Source of the DNA: Methylophaga sp. | Lineage (GTDB): Bacteria > Pseudomonadota > Gammaproteobacteria > Nitrosococcales > Methylophagaceae | Length of the DNA stretch: 64,000 nt | Direction: 5' to 3' | NCBI GenBank assembly: GCA_002733505.1 | Contig: NVVW01000011.1 | Coordinates: 1 to 64,000, forward strand | Shown: positions 32,097-41,125 of the stretch, piece by piece | Position numbering within the stretch: the stretch's first letter is position 1 | How the letters are laid out: each line of letters starts with the position of its first letter | The notes under the pieces: generated by a model | Database searches by the model: none | Told to the model about the DNA's origin: nothing | What the model saw: the letters and a program-made list of their open reading frames with translations, nothing else | Made by a program: the position numbers and the translations under genes

Positions 32097-32837
32097 ATGT
32101 CCACATTATTCATTTCAGATCTTCACCTCAACCCCACTAATCCAGCGCTTACTCAACTCGCCGTCAGTTTTCTTAAAACAACAGCAATCCACTATGATGC
32201 CGTATATATTCTCGGTGATTTATTTAATGTTTGGCTGGGCGATGATCTGATCCCTGATGAATTCAATCCAATAATCGAGCAATTACAAAAGCTACATAAT
32301 GCCAACATTAAAACCTATCTAATGGTGGGTAACCGTGATTTTATGATGGGCAAAGATTTTGCTAAATTAATTGGTGCCGAATTGCTCAGCGATGAGTGTG
32401 TAATTGATCTTTATGGCACCCAAACATTACTGCTTCACGGTGATGCCTTATGCACCGATGATATAGCCTACCAACGCTATCGTCGATGGTCTCGTAATAA
32501 ATTTCTACAATGGGTTTATCGGCACATGCCATTGAGCTATCGGCAAGGTCTGGCAGCAAAAATAAAACAACAAAGTAAGCAGCAAAAACAAACTAAATCT
32601 GCCGTGACTATGGATGTTAATGATGCGGAAGTAAACAAAACTATGAAAAAATTCGGCGTAACTCAATTAATCCACGGTCATACCCATCGACCTGCGATTC
32701 ACGACCTAAAAATAGCAGGAAAACCCGCCACCCGAATTGTGCTAGGCGACTGGGTTGATGAGGTAAGCTACCTGCACTATGATAAACAACAATTAGCGTT
32801 AGTTGATTATCGGATCAACGAAAAACGCCCTCTTTAG
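32097..32837 (+). CDS. lpxH: UDP-2,3-diacylglucosamine pyrophosphatase
   Basis: A 246-residue calcineurin-like phosphoesterase of lipid A synthesis, cleaving UDP-2,3-diacyl-GlcN to lipid X and UMP. Metal-binding motifs: FISDLHL, ILGDLFNVWLGDD, GNRDF, LLHGDALC and HGHTHRPA. Length and motif order fit LpxH (240 residues in E. coli). The C-terminal third contains a Gln/Lys-rich stretch (KIKQQSKQQKQTK). Its start is preceded by a strong hairpin. Confidence 0.95.
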   Translation: MSTLFISDLHLNPTNPALTQLAVSFLKTTAIHYDAVYILGDLFNVWLGDDLIPDEFNPIIEQLQKLHNANIKTYLMVGNRDFMMGKDFAKLIGAELLSDECVIDLYGTQTLLLHGDALCTDDIAYQRYRRWSRNKFLQWVYRHMPLSYRQGLAAKIKQQSKQQKQTKSAVTMDVNDAEVNKTMKKFGVTQLIHGHTHRPAIHDLKIAGKPATRIVLGDWVDEVSYLHYDKQQLALVDYRINEKRPL

Positions 32838-32853
32838 AATTCAGCTTAATTAC

Positions 32854-33579
32854 TTACTTCTCCGCTAAAGCTTTCTCATCCAATATCTGTCTTAACCGTT
32901 TGGGTGGAATATAACCCGGTAGTAATTCACCGCTTTCTAAAAAGAGTGCTGGTGTACCATTAACACCTAGTCTTCCACCTAGCTTATACTGTGCAGCGAC
33001 CGGACTATCACATTGTTTAGATGTGACATTTTTATGGTTTTTAGCATCGGTCATTGCTTGTTCAGGGTCATCAGCACACCAAACCTCTTCTAGTTTATCA
33101 AACGCCTCAGAATCAAGCCCTGCCCGCGGAAAAGCCATATAACGAATACGAATACCTAAGGCATTGTATTCATCCATAAGTGAATGTAATTTTCGGCAAT
33201 ATCCACAATCAATATCGGTAAATACCGTCAAGGTATAATCTGTTTTTTGTCCTTGATAGCTAATGAGATCAGCTTCATCCAAGGAGGCTAATATATCTTG
33301 TCTTTGTAGTCTTTTTTTGGCTGCGGTGATATTGGTTCCCGTTACCATTTCAATGATATTTCCCTCAAAGCCATAACTGAGATCTTCAGTGAAATAGATA
33401 ATTTCACCGCTATCGATAATAACCTCAAACAGACCTGAATTACCCACTTCTTGAATACTTTCTACACTGAAAGGCATCATGGCTTCTAATTTTTCTTGCA
33501 TTTCTGCCGTATCGGCGGCATGAACCACGCTTGTTACAGTCAAAAGCGCGAGCCAGAAAATTCTTTGTATTGCTGTCAT
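32854..33579 (-). CDS. dsbC: Thiol:disulfide interchange protein, DsbC
   Basis: A 241-residue periplasmic protein: signal peptide (1 to about 21, VVHA-A), N-terminal dimerisation domain (about 22-95) and a thioredoxin-fold domain with the active site CGYC (C125, C128) in VFTDIDCGYCRKLH, plus the structural Cys pair in EVWCADD and SKQCDSP, and the cis-Pro in NGTPALFLESG. It isomerises wrong disulfides in the periplasm. It converges with lpxH and lies 3 bp from yajQ on the same strand. Confidence 0.93.
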   Translation of the reverse strand: MTAIQRIFWLALLTVTSVVHAADTAEMQEKLEAMMPFSVESIQEVGNSGLFEVIIDSGEIIYFTEDLSYGFEGNIIEMVTGTNITAAKKRLQRQDILASLDEADLISYQGQKTDYTLTVFTDIDCGYCRKLHSLMDEYNALGIRIRYMAFPRAGLDSEAFDKLEEVWCADDPEQAMTDAKNHKNVTSKQCDSPVAAQYKLGGRLGVNGTPALFLESGELLPGYIPPKRLRQILDEKALAEK

Positions 33580-33582
33580 TTT

Positions 33583-34068
33583 TTAATCTCTGAAATTATT
33601 AAATTGCAATGGCATATCTATCTCATCATTGCCTTTTAACAAGGCCATCACACCTTGTAAATCATCACGTTTTTTACCCGTTACGCGTACACTATCACCT
33701 TGTATCGCTGCTTGCACCTTGCTTTTACTTGCTTTAATCAGTTTGACAATTTTACGCGATAAATCAGCGTCAATGCCTTCACGCACCACAATATCTTGCT
33801 TACGCATTTTGCCATTGCCCACAGAGTCTTTTACTTCTAAACAATTTACTTCAATGCCACGCTTAACTAATTTCAGTCGCAGAATATCTTGTATTTGATC
33901 GAGTTGAAAATCACTTTCACCGTGTAATATAAGCACTTTATCTGACTGTTCAACTTTGGCATCAGTTCCCCGAAAATCAAAACGATTGCCAATTTCACGA
34001 TTAGCTTGATCGACAGCATTGGTTAATTCATGTTTATCTATTTCTGAAACGATATCAAATGACGGCAT
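33583..34068 (-). CDS. YajQ-family nucleotide-binding protein
   Basis: A 161-residue protein of the YajQ/UPF0234 family: [54 protein letters not shown] and [12 protein letters not shown]. Xanthomonas and Pseudomonas relatives bind cyclic di-GMP and act as transcription co-regulators. Other family members were reported to bind nucleic acids. Cytoplasmic. Confidence 0.95.
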   Translation of the reverse strand: MPSFDIVSEIDKHELTNAVDQANREIGNRFDFRGTDAKVEQSDKVLILHGESDFQLDQIQDILRLKLVKRGIEVNCLEVKDSVGNGKMRKQDIVVREGIDADLSRKIVKLIKASKSKVQAAIQGDSVRVTGKKRDDLQGVMALLKGNDEIDMPLQFNNFRD

Positions 34069-34132
34069 ATTGTACTCCTAGCTAATAATATGACGCATAG
34101 TTTAGCACTTTGTTACGCATTAACCGCTTTCT

Positions 34133-34173
34133 CCGTCACTCCTGCCTATTTTTAGCGGGAGTCTAACGATGAC
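34133..34173. repeat. Fragment of the palindromic repeat core
   Basis: GTCACTCCTGCC...AGCGGGAGTCTAACGATGAC repeats the core of the MITE-like elements without terminal repeats. It lies between yajQ and xerD. Confidence 0.6.
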
Positions 34174-34206
34174 AGCAGCACAAGATTGCCGATTATTATA
34201 AACTCA

Positions 34207-35106
34207 TCAACCTCGTGGATGATGTTGTGCATGCAAAATTTTCAGCCGCTCTTTTGCGACATGGGTATAAATTTGGGTGGTTGATAAATCTGAATGACCT
34301 AATAATAACTGAACAACGCGCAAATCTGCACCATGATTAAGTAAATGTGTAGCAAAGGCATGGCGCAAAGTATGAGGTGACAGATCTTTTTTAATATCTG
34401 CTTGCTTGGCATATTTTTTAATCAAATACCAAAAGGCTTGCCGCGTCATCGCCTTGCCACGCTGCGTTGGAAATAGATCTTCATTGACCTTGCCTTTTAA
34501 TAACGCCGGGCGGCTTTCTACAAAATAACGTTGCAAATAATCCAACGCTATTTCGCCTAAAGGCACTAAGCGTTCTTTATTACCTTTACCCACACAACGA
34601 ATTAAACCTTGTCGCATATTAAGTTGTTCAAATGTTAGAGTAACTAACTCTGATACCCTCAAACCCGTTGCATATAATACCTCAAGCATCGTCCTATCGC
34701 GCAAACCTAGTGGCACATAAACATCGGGTTGCTCTAACAAACTCTCCACTTCATCTTCTGTCAGGCTACTAGGCAAAGGTTTACCTAATCGAGGTGATTC
34801 TATTTTAGCGGTGGGATCAGAATCACGAATTTCTTCACGGCATAAATAGCGATAAAAACGCCGTAACGTTGATAATAATCGTGCCTCACTGCGTGCTTTT
34901 CGACCTTCTCGCAATCGAACACCTTGATATTTCAAAATATCTTCGCGTGTTGCTGCAACTAAATCGGTGTCTGATTGGTGCAACCAAGCAGCAAAACCCA
35001 AAAGATCACGCTGATAAGCTTCAACGGTATTTTTACTTAAACCCGATTCTAACCATAAGGAATCAAGAAAAGGTTGCAAATAATGCGATGTTTTATCAAC
35101 GTTCAT
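34207..35106 (-). CDS. xerD: Site-specific tyrosine recombinase XerD
   Basis: A 299-residue tyrosine recombinase. It has the N-terminal SAM-like core-binding domain (SGLSKNTVEAYQRDL) and the catalytic residues R150 (ATGLRVSELV), K174, H245 and R248 (HTLRHAFATHLL), H271 (LLGHSDLSTTQ) and Y280 (IYTHV). XerD length (298 in E. coli) and sequence fit better than XerC. It resolves chromosome dimers at dif with XerC. It overlaps ogt by 11 bp. Confidence 0.93.
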   Translation of the reverse strand: MNVDKTSHYLQPFLDSLWLESGLSKNTVEAYQRDLLGFAAWLHQSDTDLVAATREDILKYQGVRLREGRKARSEARLLSTLRRFYRYLCREEIRDSDPTAKIESPRLGKPLPSSLTEDEVESLLEQPDVYVPLGLRDRTMLEVLYATGLRVSELVTLTFEQLNMRQGLIRCVGKGNKERLVPLGEIALDYLQRYFVESRPALLKGKVNEDLFPTQRGKAMTRQAFWYLIKKYAKQADIKKDLSPHTLRHAFATHLLNHGADLRVVQLLLGHSDLSTTQIYTHVAKERLKILHAQHHPRG

Positions 35107-35554
35107 GATCTAATAGCCACTGTTTAACATTGATCCGGTCACCTGAAGTTTGGCCTGCAAAGCCTCCTAAACCCGTTTTTGAAACAATTCGGTGACATGG
35201 AACAACGATGGGAAAGGGATTCGCTCGACATGCATTGCCCACTGCACGAGCAGAAGAATTAAGTGCTTCAGCCACTTCGCCATAACTTCGTGTTTCACCA
35301 ACAGGTATAGCTTGCATATAGCACCACACCTTTTGTTGAAAACCGGTACCTCTTACAGCTAAAGGAAGATCCCATTGTGTATGGGGATTTGAAAAATAGG
35401 CGTTCAGTTGCTGTTCAAGTTGCTGCAAAATAGTAGTCGAATGGCTAACACTATTTGATGATGCAGCAAACAGCTCAATACCTTGCACATTTTTTTCATC
35501 GGCAGAAAGTAGTATCGACCCAAAGGGCGCATCAAAAATAGCTTGAAATTCCAT
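35096..35554 (-). CDS. ogt: Methylated-DNA-protein cysteine methyltransferase
   Basis: A 152-residue protein, counted from the ATG at 35554. It has the acceptor cysteine in VVPCHRIVSKTG (C120), the helix-turn-helix segment SYGEVAEALNSSARAVGNAC and FQQKVW. It repairs O6-alkylguanine in DNA by suicidal transfer. It overlaps xerD by 11 bp. The upstream nine codons (starting ATG at 35581) run into the rplS-operon terminator, so the internal start is preferred. Confidence 0.92.
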   Translation of the reverse strand: MEFQAIFDAPFGSILLSADEKNVQGIELFAASSNSVSHSTTILQQLEQQLNAYFSNPHTQWDLPLAVRGTGFQQKVWCYMQAIPVGETRSYGEVAEALNSSARAVGNACRANPFPIVVPCHRIVSKTGLGGFAGQTSGDRINVKQWLLDHER

Positions 35555-35566
35555 AAGCCTATAATA

Positions 35567-35602
35567 CAAAAAAGGGCACAACTAAAATAGTTGTACCCTT
35601 GT
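35567..35602 (-). terminator. Rho-independent terminator of the rpsP-rplS operon
   Basis: On the minus strand GGGTACAACTA and TAGTTGTGCCC form an 11-bp stem, followed by TTTTTT. It lies about 200 bp after the rplS stop and just before ogt. Confidence 0.85.
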
Positions 35603-35631
35603 TATTTTACAGCTTGGATCAAAATAGATCC

Positions 35632-35805
35632 AAAAAACTGTTTAGGTTTCCGCTAAAATTTATCAGTTCAAGGCGGAAAATATAAGTTCACAAATGTGAA
35701 AGGCAGAAATTTACTCCTGCAATTTCTGCATACATTACATCCCTGTAAATACCCATTTTCTAACAAAGAAATGATGAATTTAAGCGGTGAACTAAACAGT
35801 TTTTT
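35632..35805. repeat. Long imperfect inverted repeat after rplS
   Basis: Arms of 29 nt (35632-35660 and 35777-35805) match at 25 positions when paired. They begin AAAAAACTGTTTAG and enclose two further hairpins, TTCACA-AA-TGTGAA (35686-35700) and GCAGAAATT/AATTTCTGC (35703-35729). The right arm overlaps the rplS stop codon. In the rplS mRNA it would fold into a multi-branched 3' structure upstream of the terminator. It may instead be a MITE. Confidence 0.65.
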
Positions 35806-36151
35806 AGCCCAGTTTTTCTTTAATCCGTGCTGCCTTACCGGTTAATTCACGTAAGTAGTAAAGTTTGGCACGGCGCACATCACCACGGCGCTTTACTTCA
35901 ATACCTGCAATAGCAAGGCTGTGTGTTTGGAAAACACGTTCAACACCCACACCGTTTGAAATTTTACGCACTGTGAAAGCTGAGTGTAAACCACGATTAC
36001 GAACGGCGATAACAACACCTTCAAACGCTTGCTCACGTTCACGGTCGCCTTCTTTAATTTTTACTTTAACAATAACGGTGTCGCCTGGTGCAAATGCAGG
36101 AAGATCCTGTTTCATTTGCTCCGCGTTAATTTGATCAATAATATTGCTCAT
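35804..36151 (-). CDS. rplS: 50S ribosomal protein L19
   Basis: A 115-residue protein: [52 protein letters not shown] and [20 protein letters not shown]. This is typical L19, lying at the subunit interface. It is the last gene of the classical rpsP-rimM-trmD-rplS operon and is followed by an inverted repeat. Confidence 0.99.
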   Translation of the reverse strand: MSNIIDQINAEQMKQDLPAFAPGDTVIVKVKIKEGDREREQAFEGVVIAVRNRGLHSAFTVRKISNGVGVERVFQTHSLAIAGIEVKRRGDVRRAKLYYLRELTGKAARIKEKLG

Positions 36152-36168
36152 GTACTACTCCTAAATTT

Positions 36169-36921
36169 TCAAACTCTTTTGCCGGTATTATACTCAGCAA
36201 TAAATTGTTCTAATAATGCACTCTGTTCGCTGGACAATGACTTCGCCTCCAACAGATCAGACCGCCTCAACCACGTTCTTCCTAAAGCTTGTTTGAGCCG
36301 CCACTTTCGTATCGCCTCATGATCACCGCTCAGTAGCACCGCTGGCACTGACTGATCAGCTAATCGTTCTGGTCGCGTGTAATGTGGATGATCTAATAAA
36401 CCATCCATAAAAGAATCTTGTTGCGCTGATTCTTCATCACCTAACACGCCCGGTAATAATCTTGCCATGCCATCAATGATGGTCATTGCGGCAAGCTCAC
36501 CACCACTGAGAACATAGTCACCTATCGACCATTCCTCATCAATCTGTTCGCTAATTAGGCGTTCATCTATACCTTCATAACGACCTGCAACAAAGATCAT
36601 TGTTTGCCTTGTTGCCAATTCTTGCAAACCTTGCTGGTCAAGCTTTCGACCTTGCGGTGACATATATGCCACTTTTGTTTGCTCGCCTAATCGCTGCTTT
36701 GCAGCGCGAATAGCCTGTTGCAATGGTTCAACTTTCATCACCATGCCCGGACCACCGCCATAAGGCCTATCATCTACGGTTTGATGTTTATCCGTGGTGA
36801 AATTACGCGGCGTCCAATAATCTAGGCTTAGCTTGCCTTGCGTTACCGCACGACCTGTTACGCCATACTTCGTTATCGCATCAAACATTTCTGGGAACAG
36901 AGAAACAATGCCTAGCTTCAT
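36169..36921 (-). CDS. trmD: tRNA (guanine-N1)-methyltransferase
   Basis: A 250-residue SPOUT methyltransferase that modifies G37 of tRNAs. It has the trefoil-knot motif [20 protein letters not shown] followed by LSGGELAAM, the start [29 protein letters not shown] and LDHPHYTRP. It is 18 bp upstream of rplS. A 150-bp gap with a hairpin element separates it from rimM, which is unusual, as these genes are normally close. Confidence 0.98.
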   Translation of the reverse strand: MKLGIVSLFPEMFDAITKYGVTGRAVTQGKLSLDYWTPRNFTTDKHQTVDDRPYGGGPGMVMKVEPLQQAIRAAKQRLGEQTKVAYMSPQGRKLDQQGLQELATRQTMIFVAGRYEGIDERLISEQIDEEWSIGDYVLSGGELAAMTIIDGMARLLPGVLGDEESAQQDSFMDGLLDHPHYTRPERLADQSVPAVLLSGDHEAIRKWRLKQALGRTWLRRSDLLEAKSLSSEQSALLEQFIAEYNTGKRV

Positions 36922-37065
36922 TCGAAACCACTTAGCGTATTCATCTTTTACCCCATAACTGCGTTATTTTCGTACTCAAATGGTCACATATTTCAATATG
37001 CTCACATTCTCCGTGCGAAAATGCCTTATTCTGAGAAAAAATCTAAACACGCTAAGCGGTTTCGA
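36922..37065. repeat. Inverted-repeat element between rimM and trmD
   Basis: TCGAAACCACTTAGCGT (36922-36938) and ACGCTAAGCGGTTTCGA (37049-37065) form 17-bp arms with a single mismatch, enclosing a further imperfect pair (TTATTTTCGTAC near 36963 and GTGCGAAAATG near 37013). It starts right after the trmD start codon on the minus strand and occupies its leader within the operon. Confidence 0.75.
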
Positions 37066-37072
37066 TTTAACC

Positions 37073-37591
37073 TCAATAATCCAGTTCCCAATCAACTCGA
37101 ATGACTTTATTATCCAAATCAACTGAATCAACAATTTCATCCATTACAAACGGAATCAAACGCTGCGTTTTTTGTGCTTCATCGTTCACCTGCAACACAT
37201 CATGTGCGCCGGTTTCATGCAAACTATCAACAATGCCTAGTGGCTCATCTTGCAAATTCACCACGGTCATACCAATCAACTGTGACCAATAAAACTCATC
37301 ATTACCAGTAGGTTTTAATTGTTGTTTAGTAATGGCCAATTCATTACCTATTAAAGGTAAAACTTGATCGGGATCCGTTACATTCTCAAGACTTAACACA
37401 ATGCCTTTGCCTTGAACGCGCCCCGTCATTACTTTCACTGCTATCCACTCGCCACGTTGTGACATATATAACGGTGAATAATTTAAAATATTTTTGCGAG
37501 GATCGGTGAATGAAAATATTTTCATCCAACCTTTCACGCCAAAGATGCCAGATATTTTTCCTACCGGAATAAATTCCTTGGAGGTACTCAT
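37073..37591 (-). CDS. rimM: 16S rRNA processing protein RimM
   Basis: A 172-residue protein with an N-terminal RimM domain (PVGKISGIFGVKGWMKIFSF) and a C-terminal PRC-barrel (FYWSQLIGMTVVNLQDEPLG and HDVLQVN, ending RLIPFVMDEIVDSVDLDNKV). It helps 30S assembly through binding S19. Operon gene between rpsP and trmD. Confidence 0.97.
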   Translation of the reverse strand: MSTSKEFIPVGKISGIFGVKGWMKIFSFTDPRKNILNYSPLYMSQRGEWIAVKVMTGRVQGKGIVLSLENVTDPDQVLPLIGNELAITKQQLKPTGNDEFYWSQLIGMTVVNLQDEPLGIVDSLHETGAHDVLQVNDEAQKTQRLIPFVMDEIVDSVDLDNKVIRVDWELDY

Positions 37592-37617
37592 AACTGCAAT
37601 CTGAACTTAACTAGCTA

Positions 37618-37863
37618 TTAAGCGGCTTTAGCTTGCTTAACAAGTTTCGATACGCGATCAGAAGTTTGCGCGCCTAAACCTACCCAGTGCGCAACACGAT
37701 CTAAATCTAAACGTAATGTTTGTTCTTGGCCTTTAGCTAAAGGATTGAAAAAACCAATACGCTCAATACAACGACCATCACGCTTGTTACGTGAATCAGC
37801 CACTACCACTGTATAATAAGGGCGCTTTTTAGAACCGCCACGAGATAATCTAATTGTTACCAT
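37618..37863 (-). CDS. rpsP: 30S ribosomal protein S16
   Basis: An 81-residue protein starting [20 protein letters not shown] and containing [20 protein letters not shown] and [20 protein letters not shown]. First gene of the operon; rimM follows after 26 bp. Confidence 0.99.
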   Translation of the reverse strand: MVTIRLSRGGSKKRPYYTVVVADSRNKRDGRCIERIGFFNPLAKGQEQTLRLDLDRVAHWVGLGAQTSDRVSKLVKQAKAA

Positions 37864-38000
37864 ATTCCTGCCTGTAAAAAACTGGATCGAAAAACAGATA
37901 TATTCTACGCAAGTATTGAGTGTTTGGGAAGTCTAAATTAACTTTCTAGGTGAATTATCGTCTCACACTTAAAATATATCTCAGCTATAAAGCAGACTCA

Positions 38001-38029
38001 TTGACTTTGTATTACATATTAACTATATT
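38001..38029 (+). promoter_or_regulatory. Promoter of the ParDE-type operon
   Basis: -35 TTGACT (38001-38006), 17-bp spacer, -10 TATATT (38024-38029), about 30 bp upstream of the antitoxin ATG, which has a GGAG ribosome binding site. Confidence 0.55.
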
Positions 38030-38060
38030 GAATACAAGCCTAAGCGTTACGGAGTAAATT

Positions 38061-38312
38061 ATGGCACAAACAACAATGACCGTTCGATTAAACAATGAAT
38101 TAAGCGATTTTGTGGCAAGCAATGTCGGCAATGATGGTGCTTATGAAAATATTAGTGAATATGTGCGTAACCTTATCCGACACGATAAAGAACGTGTCGA
38201 ACAACAAAAATTTGAACGCCTAAAAGCAGAACTTACATTAGCCTTTTCTGCGCCTGACACAATGTATACATCCGTTTCTGCCGCAGATATTATTAACAGA
38301 AACAAACCTTAG
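38061..38312 (+). CDS. ParD-like ribbon-helix-helix antitoxin
   Basis: An 83-residue protein with the start MAQTTMTVRLNNELSDFVAS and YENISEYVRNLIRHDKER, an RHH domain of the ParD kind. The C-terminal half is probably unfolded until it binds the toxin. The toxin gene follows 4 bp downstream. The pair lies between the divergent rpsP operon and the ffh 3' end. Confidence 0.88.
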   Translation: MAQTTMTVRLNNELSDFVASNVGNDGAYENISEYVRNLIRHDKERVEQQKFERLKAELTLAFSAPDTMYTSVSAADIINRNKP

Positions 38313-38316
38313 GGGT

Positions 38317-38628
38317 ATGGCACGTTTTTTATTACAACAGGCCGCTACGTTTAGGCTTGATGAAATATACCACTATAGCTTGAATAAATGGGGCCAAGAA
38401 AAGGCCGATAATTATATTGAAGGTTTATTTGACGCCTTTGCCAAAGTAGGAGAAAAAACGGTGCTGTCACACCCTATACCCGCAGAACTTGGCGTGACTG
38501 GGTTTTATTTTAAATATAAAAAACACTTTATTTACTGGAAATATCTAAACAATAGCGAGGTGGGTATTGTCACCATTTTGCATGAGCGCATGCATCAGAT
38601 TAAACACTTTGAAGAGGTCGTACCATGA
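38317..38628 (+). CDS. ParE/RelE-type toxin
   Basis: A 103-residue protein: FLLQQAATFRLDEIYHYSLN, WGQEKADNYIEGLFDAF, FKYKKHFIYWKY and VTILHERMHQIK. The HERMH segment near the end is common in ParE-like toxins, which poison DNA gyrase; RelE-like mRNA cleavage is the alternative. Its antitoxin is directly upstream. Confidence 0.88.
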   Translation: MARFLLQQAATFRLDEIYHYSLNKWGQEKADNYIEGLFDAFAKVGEKTVLSHPIPAELGVTGFYFKYKKHFIYWKYLNNSEVGIVTILHERMHQIKHFEEVVP

Positions 38629-38714
38629 TATTTCGCTGAAAACGACCCGGATCGATGCTAACACTGTGGAGTTATCGATAAATCAATTACGCTCTCGACC
38701 GAAACATTACTTCC

Positions 38715-40085
38715 TTAAAAAGGCATTCCACCACCGCCCATTGGCATTTTGCCGCCTAGCGCGCGCATCATCTTCTTCATGCCGCCTTTTGAATTCATTT
38801 TCTTCATCATGGTTTGCATTTGCTTGAACTGTTTTAACAAACGATTTACATCTTGAATTTGTGTGCCTGAGCCTGCGGCAATGCGTTTTTTGCGCGAGCC
38901 TTTAATCACATCAGGGCGTTTGCGTTCTTTGGGTGTCATTGAATTGATGATCGCTTCTAGCTTGCCGGTTTCTTTATCATTTACCTGCGCTTTTGCTGCG
39001 GCGGGAATATTAGCCATGCCGGGCATTTTGTCCATCATTGAACCGATGCCGCCCATATTACTCATTTGACGGAGTTGATCGCGAAAGTCTTCTAAATCAA
39101 AACCTTTACCCTTTTTAAGCTTCGTGGCTAATTTTTCAGCCGCGCCTTTATCCATTTTATGTTGCGCTTGTTCCACCAGCGATAATACATCACCCATACC
39201 TAATATACGGGACACTAGGCGATCAGGATGGAACGGTTCTAAAGCATCGGTTTTTTCACCAACCCCCATAAATTTAATCGGTTTGCCGGTAATATGACGA
39301 ATTGATAAAGCCGCACCACCACGAGCATCACCGTCTGTTTTGGTTAAGATTATACCGGTTAGTGGCAAGGCATCATTAAAGGCTTTTGCGGTATTGGCGG
39401 CATCTTGCCCGGTCATGCTATCAACGGTAAATAAGGTTTCGATTGGGTTGATTGCGGCATGAATATTTTTGATTTCGGTCATCATATCGTCATCAATATG
39501 TAAGCGACCGGCGGTATCGATAATAACCACATCAATCAATTGTGCTTTGGCTTGTTCTACTGCTGCACGGGCGATTTCAACCGGATCTTGATCCGTTTGG
39601 CTTGGAAAAAATTGCGCATCTACTTCGCTTGCCAATGTTTTTAGCTGCTCTATCGCCGCAGGACGGTAAATATCAGCACTGGCGACCAGCACTGATTTCT
39701 TTTCACGCTCTTTTAACCAACGCGCTAATTTAGCCACGCTGGTTGTTTTACCTGCACCTTGCAGACCTGCCATCAAGATAACAGCAGGCGGCTGTGTACT
39801 GAGATCAAGACTTTCGTTCGCCTCACCCATGACTGCAGTTAATTCATCTTGCACGACTTTGATTAACGCTTGCCCAGGGGTGAGACTGCGCAATACATCC
39901 TGCCCCATTGCGCGTTCTTTTACATTATTAATGAATTCACGCACTACCGGCAAAGCAACATCGGCTTCAAGTAAAGCCATGCGCACTTCGCGCAAGCTGT
40001 CTTTTACATTATCTTCGGTAATTCGACCTTGGCCGCGAAGTTTTTGTAATGTGCTGCCAAGTCTATCTGTCAAACTATCAAACAT
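38715..40085 (-). CDS. ffh: Signal recognition particle protein Ffh
   Basis: A 456-residue SRP54 GTPase. N domain (1 to about 85), G domain with GLQGAGKTTSVAKLA (G1), DTAGRLHID (G3) and TKTDGDARGGAALS (G4), and a Met-rich M domain ending GGKMPMGGGGMPF that binds 4.5S RNA and signal sequences. It targets membrane proteins co-translationally. It stands alone on the minus strand, divergent from the ccsA-like gene. Confidence 0.98.
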   Translation of the reverse strand: MFDSLTDRLGSTLQKLRGQGRITEDNVKDSLREVRMALLEADVALPVVREFINNVKERAMGQDVLRSLTPGQALIKVVQDELTAVMGEANESLDLSTQPPAVILMAGLQGAGKTTSVAKLARWLKEREKKSVLVASADIYRPAAIEQLKTLASEVDAQFFPSQTDQDPVEIARAAVEQAKAQLIDVVIIDTAGRLHIDDDMMTEIKNIHAAINPIETLFTVDSMTGQDAANTAKAFNDALPLTGIILTKTDGDARGGAALSIRHITGKPIKFMGVGEKTDALEPFHPDRLVSRILGMGDVLSLVEQAQHKMDKGAAEKLATKLKKGKGFDLEDFRDQLRQMSNMGGIGSMMDKMPGMANIPAAAKAQVNDKETGKLEAIINSMTPKERKRPDVIKGSRKKRIAAGSGTQIQDVNRLLKQFKQMQTMMKKMNSKGGMKKMMRALGGKMPMGGGGMPF

Positions 40086-40127
40086 GGTTCACCTAAAATT
40101 TTACGCTTTAAAAATATAATGGGATTA

Positions 40128-40241
40128 TATACCCAAAATCATTCAATTTGCGGGTTTTTTACTCTCTCGTCACACCCGCATGTTGTTAGTGGGGGTCTTG
40201 CTTATACTCAGATTCCGGCTAAAATCCTACCCGGAATGACG
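40128..40241. mobile_element. MITE-like palindromic element (partial)
   Basis: The left end TATACCCAAAATCATT resembles the termini of the complete copy at 2527. The core contains the CACACCCGCATG...GTGGGGGTCTTG hairpin and the GATTCCGGC...CCGGAATGAC stem. The right terminus is not evident. It lies between the divergent ffh and ccsA-like genes. Confidence 0.65.
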
Positions 40242-40328
40242 AATAAAAAGTATCCAAATTAGGATCACATCGTTTATCATTCATCTTATGTATAAAACTA
40301 TCATTATCAATTTAGGAAACAATTAGCA

Positions 40329-41123
40329 GTGGCCATCGCTAATTCATTAGCTTTTTTACTTTATCTTTGTTGCACAGCATTATTGATCCGGCGTTTTGTA
40401 CAGCGCGATCAAGCTAACTCAACATCATTATTACCGGTGGGTATCCTTACTGTGATCGCACTTGTTTTTCATGGTGCGGCTATATCTATGACCATGAATA
40501 TGGAAGGTGGCTGGGGATTAAACTTCTTCACTAGCCAATCTATTGTTGCATGGTTAATGGCTTTGGTTGCGCTAATTTGGAGCGCTAGAACACCTAATGC
40601 GCCACCAGGAATTATTATTTATCCGCTGGTGGCATTTAGTATCATCCTAAAAACATCCCTGCCTCATGAGGAGGCAAGAATATTAATTAACCCTGCGCTA
40701 GAATGGCATATTTTACTGTCATTGGCAGCTTATAGCTTATTTGCTTTAGCCGCAATTCAGGCTGTTGTTTTAGCGATACAAGAGCGACAACTGAAGCAAC
40801 GGCACTTAGCTGGGTTAATGCGAAAATTACCACCATTGCAAACGATGGAAAGCACCCTATTTCAACTTATTGTCAGCGGCTTTATCTTGCTTTCTCTTGG
40901 TCTTCTTGCGGGTGCTTTTTTTATTAATGATATTTTTGCACAACACCTCATCCATAAGTCTGTATTGTCGCTGATTGCATGGTATGTATTTGCAATATTA
41001 TTGTGGCAGCGCTGGAACAAAGGTTTACGGGGTAAGGCAGCTATCAATTGGACATTAATTGGCTTTGGCTTTTTATTATTAGCTTATTTTGGCAGCCGAT
41101 TTGTTTTGGAATATATTTTATAA
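40329..41123 (+). CDS. CcsA/YpjD-like inner membrane protein (cytochrome c assembly family)
   Basis: A 264-residue membrane protein with eight predicted helices in the CcmC/CcsA fold. Conserved histidines are in LVFHGAAISM and EWHILLSLAAYSLFALAAIQ, and HLIHKSVLSLIAW gives a third. The family handles haem for cytochrome c assembly; the gammaproteobacterial YpjD subgroup next to ffh has no established role. I use a GTG start, as no ATG is placed well. Two nucleotides separate it from the corC-like gene. Confidence 0.85.
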   Translation: MAIANSLAFLLYLCCTALLIRRFVQRDQANSTSLLPVGILTVIALVFHGAAISMTMNMEGGWGLNFFTSQSIVAWLMALVALIWSARTPNAPPGIIIYPLVAFSIILKTSLPHEEARILINPALEWHILLSLAAYSLFALAAIQAVVLAIQERQLKQRHLAGLMRKLPPLQTMESTLFQLIVSGFILLSLGLLAGAFFINDIFAQHLIHKSVLSLIAWYVFAILLWQRWNKGLRGKAAINWTLIGFGFLLLAYFGSRFVLEYIL

Positions 41124-41125
41124 TA

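Noticed and set aside
34207-35106. A phage integrase
   Set aside because: Length, residues and the housekeeping context next to yajQ and ogt fit XerD; there is no att-like repeat or phage gene nearby.
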